DNA from: Wandonia haliotis
GTDB taxonomy: Bacteria; Bacteroidota; Bacteroidia; Flavobacteriales_D; Crocinitomicaceae
Direction: 5' to 3'
Assembly: GCF_039523435.1 (NCBI RefSeq)
Contig: NZ_BAAAFH010000007.1
Span: forward strand, 1 to 64,000
DNA: 64,000 bases
A program made the position numbers and the translations under genes. Shown here one piece after another: positions 17,596-26,608 of this stretch. The notes under the pieces are model-generated. The model saw only the letters and a program-made list of their open reading frames with translations, had not been told where the DNA came from and searched no databases. Within the stretch, counting starts at the first letter, position 1; the number at the start of each line of letters is the position of its first letter.

Positions 17596-18729
17596 TCAGA
17601 AAAAGCTGAATAAATAACCGGTTACAGCACCTCCCAGAACAATAAATACACTATTCACAGATGTAAAAAGGATCATACACGATAAACTCATCAGGGTTAT
17701 TATCATTGTCTTCCAATCAGTAACAGAGTCGTAAAACATCGTTATTCCAACCGAAAGAATAATAGCAACTGCCGCGCTGTTTACTGCATCCAGAAAAGAA
17801 CCTACCAATACCGACTTTCGCATCTTCGCTACCAGTGGATTCAATATCCAAACAAAAAGAAAAGAAGGAAGAAAAATTCCCAATGTAGCTAATACCGCAC
17901 CTGAAAAACCATTTAGCTGCCAACCGATAAAAGTAGCTGTTGATAGTACCGGTCCGGGCGTAAACTGTCCCACAGCAACCGAATCGATCAGCTCTTGTCG
18001 TGTCAAATAGCCTGCCGAAACCAATTCTGCATCCAGAAATGCGAATAGTACATAACCACTCCCATACAGTAAGGCTCCTACTTTCAAAAAAGTCAGAAAA
18101 AGTTTCATCCCTCCCAGATTAGCTACTCCTACCTGAAGAAATAGTGGTAGCAATAAAGAGTTTACTGTTTTCTGTCCTCGTTTTACCGAATACCAAACAA
18201 CACCAAGTAGTCCACAGGAAAATAAAGCAATAATCTCATGTACACCCAATAGTGTTGCAATGAGCGTAATCCCACCCATTATGGCAAGTTCAACCGATTT
18301 AAAAGCCTTCTTTCCCAACCGGTAAACCGCAAATACAATAATCGCTATTACGGCAGGTTTGATTCCATAAATAAAGGGCTCTACATAAGGCAATTTCCCA
18401 TATTCCTGATACAACCAGGCTAAAACTCCGGTTAAAATGACAGCGGGAAAAATAAAACTTCCCCCTGCAACAAATAAACCTTTCCACCCGGCTCGTTCAT
18501 GTCCGCAATGCATGGTCATTTCCGTCGAGTTAGGCCCGGGAATCAGGTTGGTGGCTCCAACCAAGTCCAGAAAATGTTCTCTTGTCATCCATTTCCTCTT
18601 GGTTACAACCTCATCTTCCATCATTGCAATATGTGCAGCAGGACCGCCAAATGAAATTACTCCCAGTTTGAAAAAAACACCAGCGATTTCAACGAGTTTT
18701 TGCCGTTCCGTCATTTGATTACTTTTCAT
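17596..18729 (-). CDS. chrA: Chromate transporter ChrA, two-domain form
   Basis: 377 residues with about ten to twelve membrane segments made of two homologous halves. Each half carries the CHR signature: FFKLGVISFGGP with NLIPGPNSTEM in the first and FLKVGALLYGSG with GQFTPGPVLSTATF in the second. Long-chain ChrA proteins export chromate across the inner membrane; some relatives move other anions. The gene has its own -7 element and a dyad in the 75-base gap behind the AraC gene, so it is probably a separate transcript. That AraC protein could regulate it, but the gene order does not prove this. Confidence 0.9.
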   Translation of the reverse strand: MKSNQMTERQKLVEIAGVFFKLGVISFGGPAAHIAMMEDEVVTKRKWMTREHFLDLVGATNLIPGPNSTEMTMHCGHERAGWKGLFVAGGSFIFPAVILTGVLAWLYQEYGKLPYVEPFIYGIKPAVIAIIVFAVYRLGKKAFKSVELAIMGGITLIATLLGVHEIIALFSCGLLGVVWYSVKRGQKTVNSLLLPLFLQVGVANLGGMKLFLTFLKVGALLYGSGYVLFAFLDAELVSAGYLTRQELIDSVAVGQFTPGPVLSTATFIGWQLNGFSGAVLATLGIFLPSFLFVWILNPLVAKMRKSVLVGSFLDAVNSAAVAIILSVGITMFYDSVTDWKTMIITLMSLSCMILFTSVNSVFIVLGGAVTGYLFSFF

Positions 18730-18736
18730 ATTCTTT

Positions 18737-18773
18737 GTGTTACTACAAAAGTAGACACCGGATCAATCTCCGG
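18737..18773 (-). promoter_or_regulatory. chrA promoter with overlapping dyads
   Basis: Minus-strand TACTTTTG (18753-18746) matches TAnnTTTG and would give a leader of about 12 bases. It sits inside a dyad of half-sites GTGT, CTAC / GTAG, ACAC around AAAA (18737-18758, with a 2-base bulge). A second perfect dyad, CCGGA-N6-TCCGG, is at 18758-18773. They look like operator sites; the regulator is unknown. Confidence 0.45.
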
Positions 18774-18804
18774 AACGGCATATTTGAAACAATACTGGTA
18801 TAAA

Positions 18805-19614
18805 CTAGCAAGATATACTACGATATACTGACGGTGTGTATCCGATATGTTTTTTGAAATACCTTGTAAAATGTGACGCATCTTTAAACCCCAATGAATC
18901 GCCAATAGCATTTACCGGAAGGTCGGTATACACCAACTTTCTTTTTGCTTCAGAAAGGATCGCTTCTGCCAGTATTTCTGATGCCGATTTATTTTTCTGC
19001 TGTCGGCAAATCCGGTTTAGGTTTTGAGGAGTAGTAGTTAGTTTCTCAGCATAAAAAGCAACATTATTTACCAACTCCCGTGAATCATATAACAGATTAA
19101 GATAGGCTTCATAAATAGTTCCCAATTTACTCCAAGACAACCTATCTCCCTGTTGAATAATTTTATACAAGACACTTTTTAATAATCCCTCCCAAACAAT
19201 TTGCGAAGGATGCTCCCCATTCATTTCTTCCAAAAGTAACCTGAATATATCACTGATAAATTCGATTTCCCGGAGTTTCAACTCCGTCATACTACTCAGT
19301 TGTTCTACTAGTCGGATTAACTCTTTGTCCAATACCTGCCTGACAAAGTCGTTTTTAATAATAAGTACTACTCCTTCCGGTTCTGTAGTTATATCCCAGT
19401 GATGCAGTTGGTCTTTCCTGATAAAAAAAATCTGCGGAGGATGTATTTCATACGAACGCATATCAATTGTATGTGTCCCTTCTCCTTTTGTTAACAGAAC
19501 GATTTCCAGATACTTATTATGTTTATGGGCAGTAGTCTTCCTGACCTCCTTCCTGAATGGTGCTACTTTAACAACCTGATCAGACTTCAGTTTATCTTTC
19601 ACCTCATACAGCAT
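18805..19614 (-). CDS. AraC family transcriptional regulator
   Basis: 269 residues. The N-terminus is a cupin with the HKHNKYLEIVLLTKGEGTHTID pattern, and residues about 165-269 form the two-helix AraC DNA-binding domain with TTPQNLNRICRQQKNKSASEIL and a second motif AIGDSLGFKDASHFTRYFKKHIGYTPS. The start is 14 bases after the GlsB-like gene, so it is probably the last gene of the glycosyltransferase/GlsA/GlsB string and could control it or chrA downstream. The ligand is unknown. Confidence 0.88.
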   Translation of the reverse strand: MLYEVKDKLKSDQVVKVAPFRKEVRKTTAHKHNKYLEIVLLTKGEGTHTIDMRSYEIHPPQIFFIRKDQLHHWDITTEPEGVVLIIKNDFVRQVLDKELIRLVEQLSSMTELKLREIEFISDIFRLLLEEMNGEHPSQIVWEGLLKSVLYKIIQQGDRLSWSKLGTIYEAYLNLLYDSRELVNNVAFYAEKLTTTPQNLNRICRQQKNKSASEILAEAILSEAKRKLVYTDLPVNAIGDSLGFKDASHFTRYFKKHIGYTPSVYRSISC

Positions 19615-19628
19615 CTATCAGTAAGGTG

Positions 19629-20549
19629 TTACAGATCAAATGTATTAATATGTCTTTCTTTTTTCTCTTCGTAAACGTCTGCAATCGTCACCATGATTCC
19701 GGTTTCTTCCACATTTCCAAAATCCGTATTTTCCATCGTTCCGAATGTTTTCATCGTAGGAGAAAGCCCCATATAGATATTAACCAAAGGTGGAATAGTT
19801 TCATTTAAAGCTCTCACATACGAATTTAAAGCTTTAAATCCATCCGTAAAATTAAGTCCATCAAATATCTCTTCGAATTCTTTTATATCAGACTTTATCT
19901 CCAATGGTTTTTTGGGTTTCATCAAATTATCTGTATCCGGGAAATAGTAGTTCATAAAATAAAGCAGAATATCTCTGGCTTTCGGATCGTAATTAGGATA
20001 CATCGTCACTTTTCCAAAGAAATACTGGACATTATATAACTTCGTGAGTGCTCCCAGGCCGTCCCAAATATTATCCAACGCAAAGATACCCTTTCGGGGA
20101 TTTACAGCAGGTTGATAGCCCGGTTGAACCCAGGATCTTCCCAACTCTACAGTATACGGAGCATACTCTTTCAAGAATTTTTCAGAAAAATCAAAATAAC
20201 TTGCTGTAGATATACCTACAGTTCCATCAGGTTGGATAGCTTTATTCACTTCAATAAACCGATATCCACCGATTATCTCCTTATCTTCCCGACTATATAC
20301 AATCAATTGCTCATAACAAATCTCATCTGTATCATAATGATCAATATCACAATCCAGACCCGTTCCTCCTCCAGCAGAGCGGAAAGATAATTCTCGTAAT
20401 CTTCCTATTTCGCGCATGACATTCGGAGAATTATGATGATTTACTATATAAATCTCATTATTTCCTTTGTTGGTATACCTGACGAATCGTTCGTTGGTTA
20501 ATTCTGACTCTAAAAGAGCCCTGTCTATAGGTGCAATAATTTCGTTCAT
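19629..20549 (-). CDS. glsB: GNAT-fold N-acyltransferase, GlsB/OlsB-like
   Basis: 306 residues of the hemolysin-type acetyltransferase group that includes OlsB (ornithine lipid) and Bacteroides GlsB (glycine lipid). Recognisable parts are RLRELSFRSAGGGTGLDCDIDHYD at about residues 48-71, IIGGYRFIE, and the VELGRSWVQPGYQP segment, all hallmarks of this acyl-ACP-dependent family. It should put a 3-hydroxy fatty acid on an amino acid, glycine by analogy with Bacteroides. The GlsA-like O-acyltransferase gene ends four bases upstream, giving the two-enzyme set for N-then-O acylation. The amino acid substrate is inferred. Confidence 0.82.
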   Translation of the reverse strand: MNEIIAPIDRALLESELTNERFVRYTNKGNNEIYIVNHHNSPNVMREIGRLRELSFRSAGGGTGLDCDIDHYDTDEICYEQLIVYSREDKEIIGGYRFIEVNKAIQPDGTVGISTASYFDFSEKFLKEYAPYTVELGRSWVQPGYQPAVNPRKGIFALDNIWDGLGALTKLYNVQYFFGKVTMYPNYDPKARDILLYFMNYYFPDTDNLMKPKKPLEIKSDIKEFEEIFDGLNFTDGFKALNSYVRALNETIPPLVNIYMGLSPTMKTFGTMENTDFGNVEETGIMVTIADVYEEKKERHINTFDL

Positions 20550-20553
20550 CCAG

Positions 20554-21405
20554 TTATTTCTTAAAACTATCGTCTACTTTGTAAACGATCTCTTTTATTT
20601 CATTTGCCCATTCCTGATCACTTTTTGAGCTATCAAAATGATCCGAGGGAATAGGTTCTCCAAAATAGATTCTTATTTTTTTATTCTTCTGCTTAAACGT
20701 TTCATCCGAAAGAAAAAGCATTTCAATATTCGCTTTTATTCCTAATCGTCTGCGCCAGGTTGACAACAAATAAAAGAAGTAAGATAACTTCCCGTCAACA
20801 AAAACCGGGACAACCGTTTTATTGTATTTTTTCGCTCTGGATACAAACGTTTTTTTCCATTCGAGGTCCCTGATTTTACCGTCTATTTTACGGGAAACCA
20901 AACCTGCAGGGAAAATAAATACCGCTTTATCTGACGAGAATAATTCATCAACAGAAAGCAAAGATTCCGTTGCGTTTTTCCCATGTTTATTCACCCCGAC
21001 AAAAAGTCCTTTCAGGTTGTTAATCTGAAGTAGTAAATCATTTACAATAAACCGAAGGTCATTTCGAATTCCTTTCAAAGCTGAAACTATAGCTACGGCA
21101 TCCATTCCTCCCAACGGATGATTAGCAACAAAAATCACTCCTCCCTCACGCGGAATTCTCTCTTCCCCGAACAGTTCAATCTCAATATTAAAATCATGAA
21201 TGATAGCATCACAAAAGCCGATCCCGGTTTTGTCTTTATGTTTTTCCATAAAGGCATTTACCTCATCTTCGTGTACCTTCGCTTTAAGGTAGTTCAAAAT
21301 AAAGCGCGGCATACGACGATACAATTTCGGATTTTTGGAGAGAATTAACTCTTCAACATCTACAAACTTTTTGGTCAACTCACTCTTTTTCATACTACAC
21401 GACAA
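20554..21405 (-). CDS. glsA: PlsC-like O-acyltransferase, GlsA-like
   Basis: 283 residues of the lysophospholipid acyltransferase superfamily. Motif I reads NHPLGGMD, so His and Asp are five residues apart instead of the four in PlsC, a form I associate with the OlsA/GlsA-like branch. The later block is VFIFPAGLVSRKIDG in place of the usual FPEG. It should add the second, ester-linked acyl chain to the N-acyl amino acid made by GlsB. The N-terminal 60 residues are charged and helical. It overlaps the upstream gene by 11 bases and is followed by glsB after four bases, so coupled translation is likely. Confidence 0.82.
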   Translation of the reverse strand: MSCSMKKSELTKKFVDVEELILSKNPKLYRRMPRFILNYLKAKVHEDEVNAFMEKHKDKTGIGFCDAIIHDFNIEIELFGEERIPREGGVIFVANHPLGGMDAVAIVSALKGIRNDLRFIVNDLLLQINNLKGLFVGVNKHGKNATESLLSVDELFSSDKAVFIFPAGLVSRKIDGKIRDLEWKKTFVSRAKKYNKTVVPVFVDGKLSYFFYLLSTWRRRLGIKANIEMLFLSDETFKQKNKKIRIYFGEPIPSDHFDSSKSDQEWANEIKEIVYKVDDSFKK

Positions 21406-21967
21406 TATCTTTAGCTGACTTCATCACTTTTTCTTCCAACAATGCAATTGACTTATTGTACATCATTAGCTCAAGATATGTTTTTTTAAACAGGGTATCT
21501 TTTCCCCATGGTTTCTCATCAAAAATAGGCTCAAAAGGAGAGGAAAGTCCCAGAAGGTAATATCCACCGTTGGTTGATGGTCCCATCACCGCATTTCGTG
21601 TATTGAGTAAGTCAAATGCTTTCTGAATATCCTGCGTATGAATATCACCGCAACATACACCTATACATACAATACGCCCGTATCCCTTTTTAAATCCGTT
21701 TCGAAATGCCTCTTTCAGACGTTCTCCTTTATCTCCTTCGGACTGTTTATATTTGATAAACCTCGTACGACTCCATCTATCGTCTTCAATAATCTCTGAA
21801 GAATAATACACGTGTCTTCTTGCATCAACTGAACGGGCTACTTCGCAGGTATGCTCTTCAACTTGCTCAAAAAGTGATTGATCCCAGGCGCTAACTTCGT
21901 GTGCATCAACAGACAATGGAGAGTCCAAAAAAACAATGAGTAGTTTATCTGTGACCTGTTTGCTCAT
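21395..21967 (-). CDS. Degenerate GT-A glycosyltransferase-like protein (DUF2064/TIGR04282-like)
   Basis: 190 residues. The segment KGERLKEAFRNGFKKGYGRIVCIG and the NAVMGPSTNGGYYLLGL block match the DUF2064/TIGR04282 family of nucleotide-diphospho-sugar-like transferases. Two usual motifs are absent: the N-terminal KTRL-type nucleotide loop is replaced by an unrelated LDSPLSVDAHE region, and the expected GSDCPDL metal site reads GVCCGDI. It may be inactive as a transferase or use another mechanism. It is the first gene of the GlsA/GlsB operon, with a -7 element 36 bases upstream. It is cytoplasmic, with no signal peptide. Confidence 0.72.
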   Translation of the reverse strand: MSKQVTDKLLIVFLDSPLSVDAHEVSAWDQSLFEQVEEHTCEVARSVDARRHVYYSSEIIEDDRWSRTRFIKYKQSEGDKGERLKEAFRNGFKKGYGRIVCIGVCCGDIHTQDIQKAFDLLNTRNAVMGPSTNGGYYLLGLSSPFEPIFDEKPWGKDTLFKKTYLELMMYNKSIALLEEKVMKSAKDIVV

Positions 21968-22002
21968 ACTGTTGCTTTTTGTACAATATAGCGAAATTAC
22001 TT

Positions 22003-22010
22003 CAAACTTA
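22003..22010 (-). promoter_or_regulatory. -7 element of the GlsA/GlsB operon
   Basis: Minus-strand TAAGTTTG is a full TAnnTTTG match, predicting a leader of about 32 bases before the ATG at 21967. No -33 TTG is seen at the usual spacing. Confidence 0.4.
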
Positions 22011-22048
22011 TTTTATAGCAATAAATAAGGAAATGAATAATCCACATT

Positions 22049-23005
22049 TTATTGGGGATAACACGCAAGTGTATCTAAAAGAGGAGAAAAGCCAACCCAG
22101 GCGCCCAGTGCCCCACCCTGTATATTTGTCGGGGCATTTGCCGGAGAAGCAAAAGGATTACCTCCGTTACTGTCCTGAATATATTTGATTTTCATAAACT
22201 CATACGCAGCATAGTCCATAGAGGATATTCTTACAACAACTGTGTCTCCCGTTTTAAAATATCCTTTGAATTCGTCAGGAATATCATTATCCTCATAGCT
22301 CCCCATATTTCCGAAGCCAAAGTCAAATACTAATCCGTTAAAAAATTCATCGTCAAACACCGGACCAAAAGCCGGTAAAAAGCGACTATCGGCAGGTTCG
22401 CCGGCACTATTCTGATGAATTCTTCTCATTTCCAGGAAATAGGTATTATACACGGTGGGGTTATCATTAATAAGAATCCATCCGAATCCGTGCTCTTCCA
22501 ACTCACCGTTAAGTTTAAAATAAACGGAATCCAACACCGGAGGGTCGATTATTTTTGTGGAAGAAGTGTATGTGCTACCTTCCACTTCAATGGTCAGCCC
22601 ATACGTTTTTCCAACCTGTCCGAAAAAGTTAGGGTCAAATGTGGAATATGCGCAGAAATTCAACTGCTGCAGTGTTTCCTCAGAAACTCCAATAGCGGCT
22701 GCAATAACCGGAATTAACTCCGGCTGAAGGTTATTCATACAGAATTCATCCAGCACAACTTCATTTGTCCCGTCATCTACCGTAATAATGGCGTTCTTTA
22801 CAAAATTGTTTTGCAACGCATTAATATCTGTAGGTGCATACAAATCCTGCGAGCGAGTCAGTACAACAATCGGAGGCATTCCCGGTTCTATTCTACCGTC
22901 AACGACTATTTTTTGTTGAAATTCCGGCAAATCCAGTTTCACCTCTTTTTCGCAAGCCAGCAAAAGAAAAGCGGTAATCCAGAAAAGTATATAATTGCTT
23001 CTCAT
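22049..23005 (-). CDS. DUF4249 family lipoprotein
   Basis: 318 residues with a lipoprotein signal (AFLLLACEKE, Cys near 18) followed by acidic residues that fit surface or outer-membrane sorting. The sequence pattern (LPEFQQKIVVDGRIEPGMPPIVVLTRSQDLY..., a beta-rich domain, GALGAWVGFSP near the end) matches DUF4249, a family almost always encoded directly after a TonB-dependent receptor, as here with a four-base gap. It is probably a surface partner of that receptor, like SusD in polysaccharide systems but unrelated in sequence. The ligand is unknown. Confidence 0.88.
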   Translation of the reverse strand: MRSNYILFWITAFLLLACEKEVKLDLPEFQQKIVVDGRIEPGMPPIVVLTRSQDLYAPTDINALQNNFVKNAIITVDDGTNEVVLDEFCMNNLQPELIPVIAAAIGVSEETLQQLNFCAYSTFDPNFFGQVGKTYGLTIEVEGSTYTSSTKIIDPPVLDSVYFKLNGELEEHGFGWILINDNPTVYNTYFLEMRRIHQNSAGEPADSRFLPAFGPVFDDEFFNGLVFDFGFGNMGSYEDNDIPDEFKGYFKTGDTVVVRISSMDYAAYEFMKIKYIQDSNGGNPFASPANAPTNIQGGALGAWVGFSPLLDTLACYPQ

Positions 23006-23009
23006 GCGT

Positions 23010-25421
23010 CTAAAATTTAAAATTCCAGGTGATACTTGGTATGATCGGGAAAAGGGATACCTGTTTCAATCCGATCTGAAAATCTCCTCCTGCAGGAGAA
23101 CCATCTGTATCGACATAAATAAAGTATGGATTCTGTCTGTTGTACACATTATACACAGACATACTTATATTGCTTCGAAGTTTTTTCTTTACCTCAATTT
23201 TCTCTCCTGTAGCCTTGTCTTTTTTCATTCTCGTAGGTTTATCATACCACGTAGCAGAAAAATCTAATCTGTGATAGGCTGGCATACGGGTAGAATTCCG
23301 CTCTCCGTATTCATACATTATTTGTTCTCCATTCAAATACCACGAAACCGGAAGTGTCATCGTATTTCCAGAAGCATAAACAAAAACAGCTCCAAATGTC
23401 CAGCGTTCACTTAGTTTGTAAGTCAATGCTATCGACAAATCATGTCGTCGGTCGTACTTGGCGGGAAAATAGTCCGGTTGTAAATCGGGAAATAACCGCT
23501 CTGTTTTGGATAAAGTATACCCTACCCAACCTGTCAGCTTCCCTATATTCTTCCTGATAAAAAACTCTACTCCGTATGATCTCCCGGTTCCGAATACCAG
23601 CAAGTTATCCGGGTTATCATTCACCGTTTGTTCCGGTAATGCTCCCTCTCGGTATTCAATCAGGTTTTTCATGCCCTTGTAATAGACTTCAACGGAAGTT
23701 TCAAACATGCCTTTGAAGAAATTCCTGAAGTACCCTAAAGAAGCCTGCCAACCACGTTGAGGTCTTGCAATATCTGTACTCGGAAACCAAATATCCGTTG
23801 GTAAAGAAACCGAGCTTAACGAGGCCAGGTGAATATACTGCGTAACCTGGTTAAAGCCAGCCTTAATCGATGATTTGTCCTTTAACATAAAACGGGTACT
23901 AACTCTTGGCTCCCACCCATCGTAAAACTTAATTCCTTCGTTCTTTCCGTACACAATCGAACTATCGTTCACCTGCCCCGGATTTTTTATATACCGTTCA
24001 AACGGACCTAAATGCTGATACCAGGAGTACCGAAGTCCCAAATTAATTTTCCACCATTCTGTCACAGCAAAATCATCCTGTATATAAACAGCTCCTTCCT
24101 GTCCGTAAATACGTTGAATATCTCCCGTATCGAAGACTACATCTGCTGACTCAGCTGAAACACTTGTTGGTGTAAAAACATGATAAGTATATGCCGTTCC
24201 AAATTTTATCTCATGCCGAGGGGTAGGATAATACGAAAAATCAATTTTCCCTCCTATATCACGAACACCTGAAAACAATGAAAATTTAAACTCGTCCTGC
24301 TCCGAGTTAAACTGAAAATTGTAATCTGTAAAGACCCCGGATATATTCATAAACAATTTCTCTCCGAATAAATGATTCCACCGGATCACCCCTGTAGCAT
24401 TCCCCCAGGGCATTTCAACTCTGAAATCATCTTTTGCATTATTGAATATAAATTTGTCCTTTCCGAAATAACCGCTCAGGTAAATTTTATCCCGCTTTGA
24501 AATCCTGTAATTCAGTTTGGCAGTATAGTCATGAAAAAAATAACTGGAACCATGAAAATTTGACGATTCGGGTACAAATGCTTTCATAAACAAATCGATA
24601 TACGTTCTTCGTCCACTCAGAATAAAAGATCCTTTATCTTTAACAATGGGACCTTCTACCGTAAGGCGTGACGACAAAACACCTATTCCTCCCGAAACAG
24701 AAAATCGTTTGTTATTCCCCTCATTCATATTTACTTCAAGAACGGATGCTAACCTTCCTCCGAATTGAGCCGGCATGCCCCCTTTAATAAGATTAACGTT
24801 TTTTATCGCATCTGCATTGAAAACAGAAAAGAATCCAAACAAATGAGATGCATTATAAACGGTTGCCTCATCCAATAAAACCAGATTTTGATCGGGACCT
24901 CCCCCTCTGACGTAAAAACCTTGTGCCCCTTCATTTGCTGATGCAACTCCGGGCAATAGCTGAATTGTTTTAATAACATCCACCTCTCCCAAAAAAGCCG
25001 GGAGGGTTTTCATTTGTGAAACATCCAGAGAGATTGTCCCCATTTCGGTACTTTCTGTATTCTTATTTTCGTCTACGGCCGTCACAACCACCTCGCTTGT
25101 AACACGTGATTCGGGTAGAAGAGAAATATCCAGGGAAATATCTTTTAAGAGTTCGATCGTATCTGTATAGCTGTCAAATCCTAAAAAAGATATTTTACAA
25201 AAATATCGTCCTTCCGGAAGACTAATAGAGAAAAAACCATAGGTATTAGTTACCACTCCCTGATTAACTTCAGGAAAATAAACCTGTGCTCCTATCATTG
25301 TCTCTCCCGTCTCTCCGTCCTTTACGTAACCACTAACCGAATATTTTTGAGCAAAAGCGGTTGAAAGAGTAAAAAAAACGAATACAAGAAGGGTAAAACT
25401 ATATGTTTTAGAGTACCACAT
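23010..25421 (-). CDS. TonB-dependent outer-membrane receptor
   Basis: 803 residues from the ATG at 25421; a longer frame starting at 25472 runs further into the preceding gene and lacks a leading signal sequence. After the signal peptide (ending TAFAQ) comes a carboxypeptidase-D-like beta-sandwich (about 24-105), then the plug with LPGVASANEGAQGFYVRGGG and the barrel, ending SITWNFKF with a terminal aromatic. Together with the DUF4249 lipoprotein it should import a ligand driven by TonB. The 5' end overlaps the ABC permease gene by 14 bases, so it appears to be translated from the same transcript as the exporter genes. I cannot tell the substrate. Confidence 0.93.
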   Translation of the reverse strand: MWYSKTYSFTLLVFVFFTLSTAFAQKYSVSGYVKDGETGETMIGAQVYFPEVNQGVVTNTYGFFSISLPEGRYFCKISFLGFDSYTDTIELLKDISLDISLLPESRVTSEVVVTAVDENKNTESTEMGTISLDVSQMKTLPAFLGEVDVIKTIQLLPGVASANEGAQGFYVRGGGPDQNLVLLDEATVYNASHLFGFFSVFNADAIKNVNLIKGGMPAQFGGRLASVLEVNMNEGNNKRFSVSGGIGVLSSRLTVEGPIVKDKGSFILSGRRTYIDLFMKAFVPESSNFHGSSYFFHDYTAKLNYRISKRDKIYLSGYFGKDKFIFNNAKDDFRVEMPWGNATGVIRWNHLFGEKLFMNISGVFTDYNFQFNSEQDEFKFSLFSGVRDIGGKIDFSYYPTPRHEIKFGTAYTYHVFTPTSVSAESADVVFDTGDIQRIYGQEGAVYIQDDFAVTEWWKINLGLRYSWYQHLGPFERYIKNPGQVNDSSIVYGKNEGIKFYDGWEPRVSTRFMLKDKSSIKAGFNQVTQYIHLASLSSVSLPTDIWFPSTDIARPQRGWQASLGYFRNFFKGMFETSVEVYYKGMKNLIEYREGALPEQTVNDNPDNLLVFGTGRSYGVEFFIRKNIGKLTGWVGYTLSKTERLFPDLQPDYFPAKYDRRHDLSIALTYKLSERWTFGAVFVYASGNTMTLPVSWYLNGEQIMYEYGERNSTRMPAYHRLDFSATWYDKPTRMKKDKATGEKIEVKKKLRSNISMSVYNVYNRQNPYFIYVDTDGSPAGGDFQIGLKQVSLFPIIPSITWNFKF

Positions 25422-26607
25422 TGGTTTCTTTGTCAAATTGCTTAAACGATACAAAAACTGCAGCTGCCGCAATAAGAATCATTGTTGCAAAACTAATCAT
25501 CAGTAGTCCGAAATCGAGTGTTCCGGCAATCAACTCTTTTGTAGCCAGTACAACATTTACAATAGGAATTGCAGCTGTTGCCACATTCAACTCTATTCCC
25601 GGAAAGAATCCAACCATTGCAGGCAGAATGACCAAAAAGTTTAGTGGAGTAATAATACTCTGCGCTTCTTTGAATGATTTCGCATATACTGCTATCGGAA
25701 TCATCATTCCCGCAAAGAAAACGGTAAGAGGAATCAAAAGTAAATACAACATACCTAAGAACTCTCCACTCAAAATACTGTACATGATCTCAAGCAATTT
25801 TGGATCTTTGATCAAATCCAGGACCTCTATGGAAATAAACAATCCGAATAATGCAAGAGATGCCGCCATTAAACCGGATAAAACGACAACAATCATTTTA
25901 CCAATCAGGATCTTCCAACGTTCAACCGGTGTTGTCAATAGGGTTTCTATGGTACCTCTTTCCTTTTCCCCTGTAAATAAATCAATAGCCGGGTACATGC
26001 ATCCGATAAAACCAAAAGCTATAAATAAATACGGAAGTATTCCCCCTGCAAGTTTTCCCAATGTTTCCTTGTCACTTGCTGTATTCGTATAAGTAATCTG
26101 GACCGGTGTCACACTCTCAACAGACAGTTCCATTTCATTCAGTCGCTGAATACGCATCGCTTCAGAGATCGCATCCAGATATCCTTTTACCCGTTCTTTA
26201 TTTCCAATTTTTGTTGCATTTACAAATACTTCTACCTTACTTGTTCTGTGGTTTTTCATATCTCCATCAAAACCTGCCGGTATAGATACTGCAGCTTGAA
26301 CGCTATCTTCCTGAACAAGTTCCTGCATAACCGCCGGATCAGAAACGGCAACAAAATCAAGGTTGGACAAACTATCAGGTAAAGCTTTCAACGCAGTAAC
26401 AATCGGGTTATTCTCAAACTGCTGATCATAAGCAATAATCATTTTCTTCGTCATAGCATCCTTTTGAAAGCTTTCTGAAACGTTAACGAATACAGTAAGA
26501 ATAACAGGAAATAAAAGTACCGGGATCACAATCATTGTCATCAATGTTCGGCGATCACGCAATGTTTCTAATAAATCTTTTGTAAAAATTGTGATTATCT
26601 GCTTCAT
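25408..26607 (-). CDS. ABC-2 type permease, NatB-like
   Basis: 399 residues with one N-terminal membrane helix, a large extracytoplasmic domain (about residues 45-190) and five C-terminal helices, the layout of NatB/YhaP-type ABC-2 permeases. The FTGEKERGTIETLLTTPVERWKI motif between helices is the typical coupling region. It pairs with the ATPase gene one base upstream. NatAB exporters move sodium, but other ABC-2 permeases with this fold export antibiotics or lipids, so the substrate remains open. Confidence 0.88.
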   Translation of the reverse strand: MKQIITIFTKDLLETLRDRRTLMTMIVIPVLLFPVILTVFVNVSESFQKDAMTKKMIIAYDQQFENNPIVTALKALPDSLSNLDFVAVSDPAVMQELVQEDSVQAAVSIPAGFDGDMKNHRTSKVEVFVNATKIGNKERVKGYLDAISEAMRIQRLNEMELSVESVTPVQITYTNTASDKETLGKLAGGILPYLFIAFGFIGCMYPAIDLFTGEKERGTIETLLTTPVERWKILIGKMIVVVLSGLMAASLALFGLFISIEVLDLIKDPKLLEIMYSILSGEFLGMLYLLLIPLTVFFAGMMIPIAVYAKSFKEAQSIITPLNFLVILPAMVGFFPGIELNVATAAIPIVNVVLATKELIAGTLDFGLLMISFATMILIAAAAVFVSFKQFDKETNVVL

Positions 26608-26608
26608 G

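Noticed and set aside
25421..26092. Open frame of 223 codons on the plus strand opposite the ABC permease
   Set aside because: Antisense to conserved coding sequence; composition reflects the complement of hydrophobic codons.
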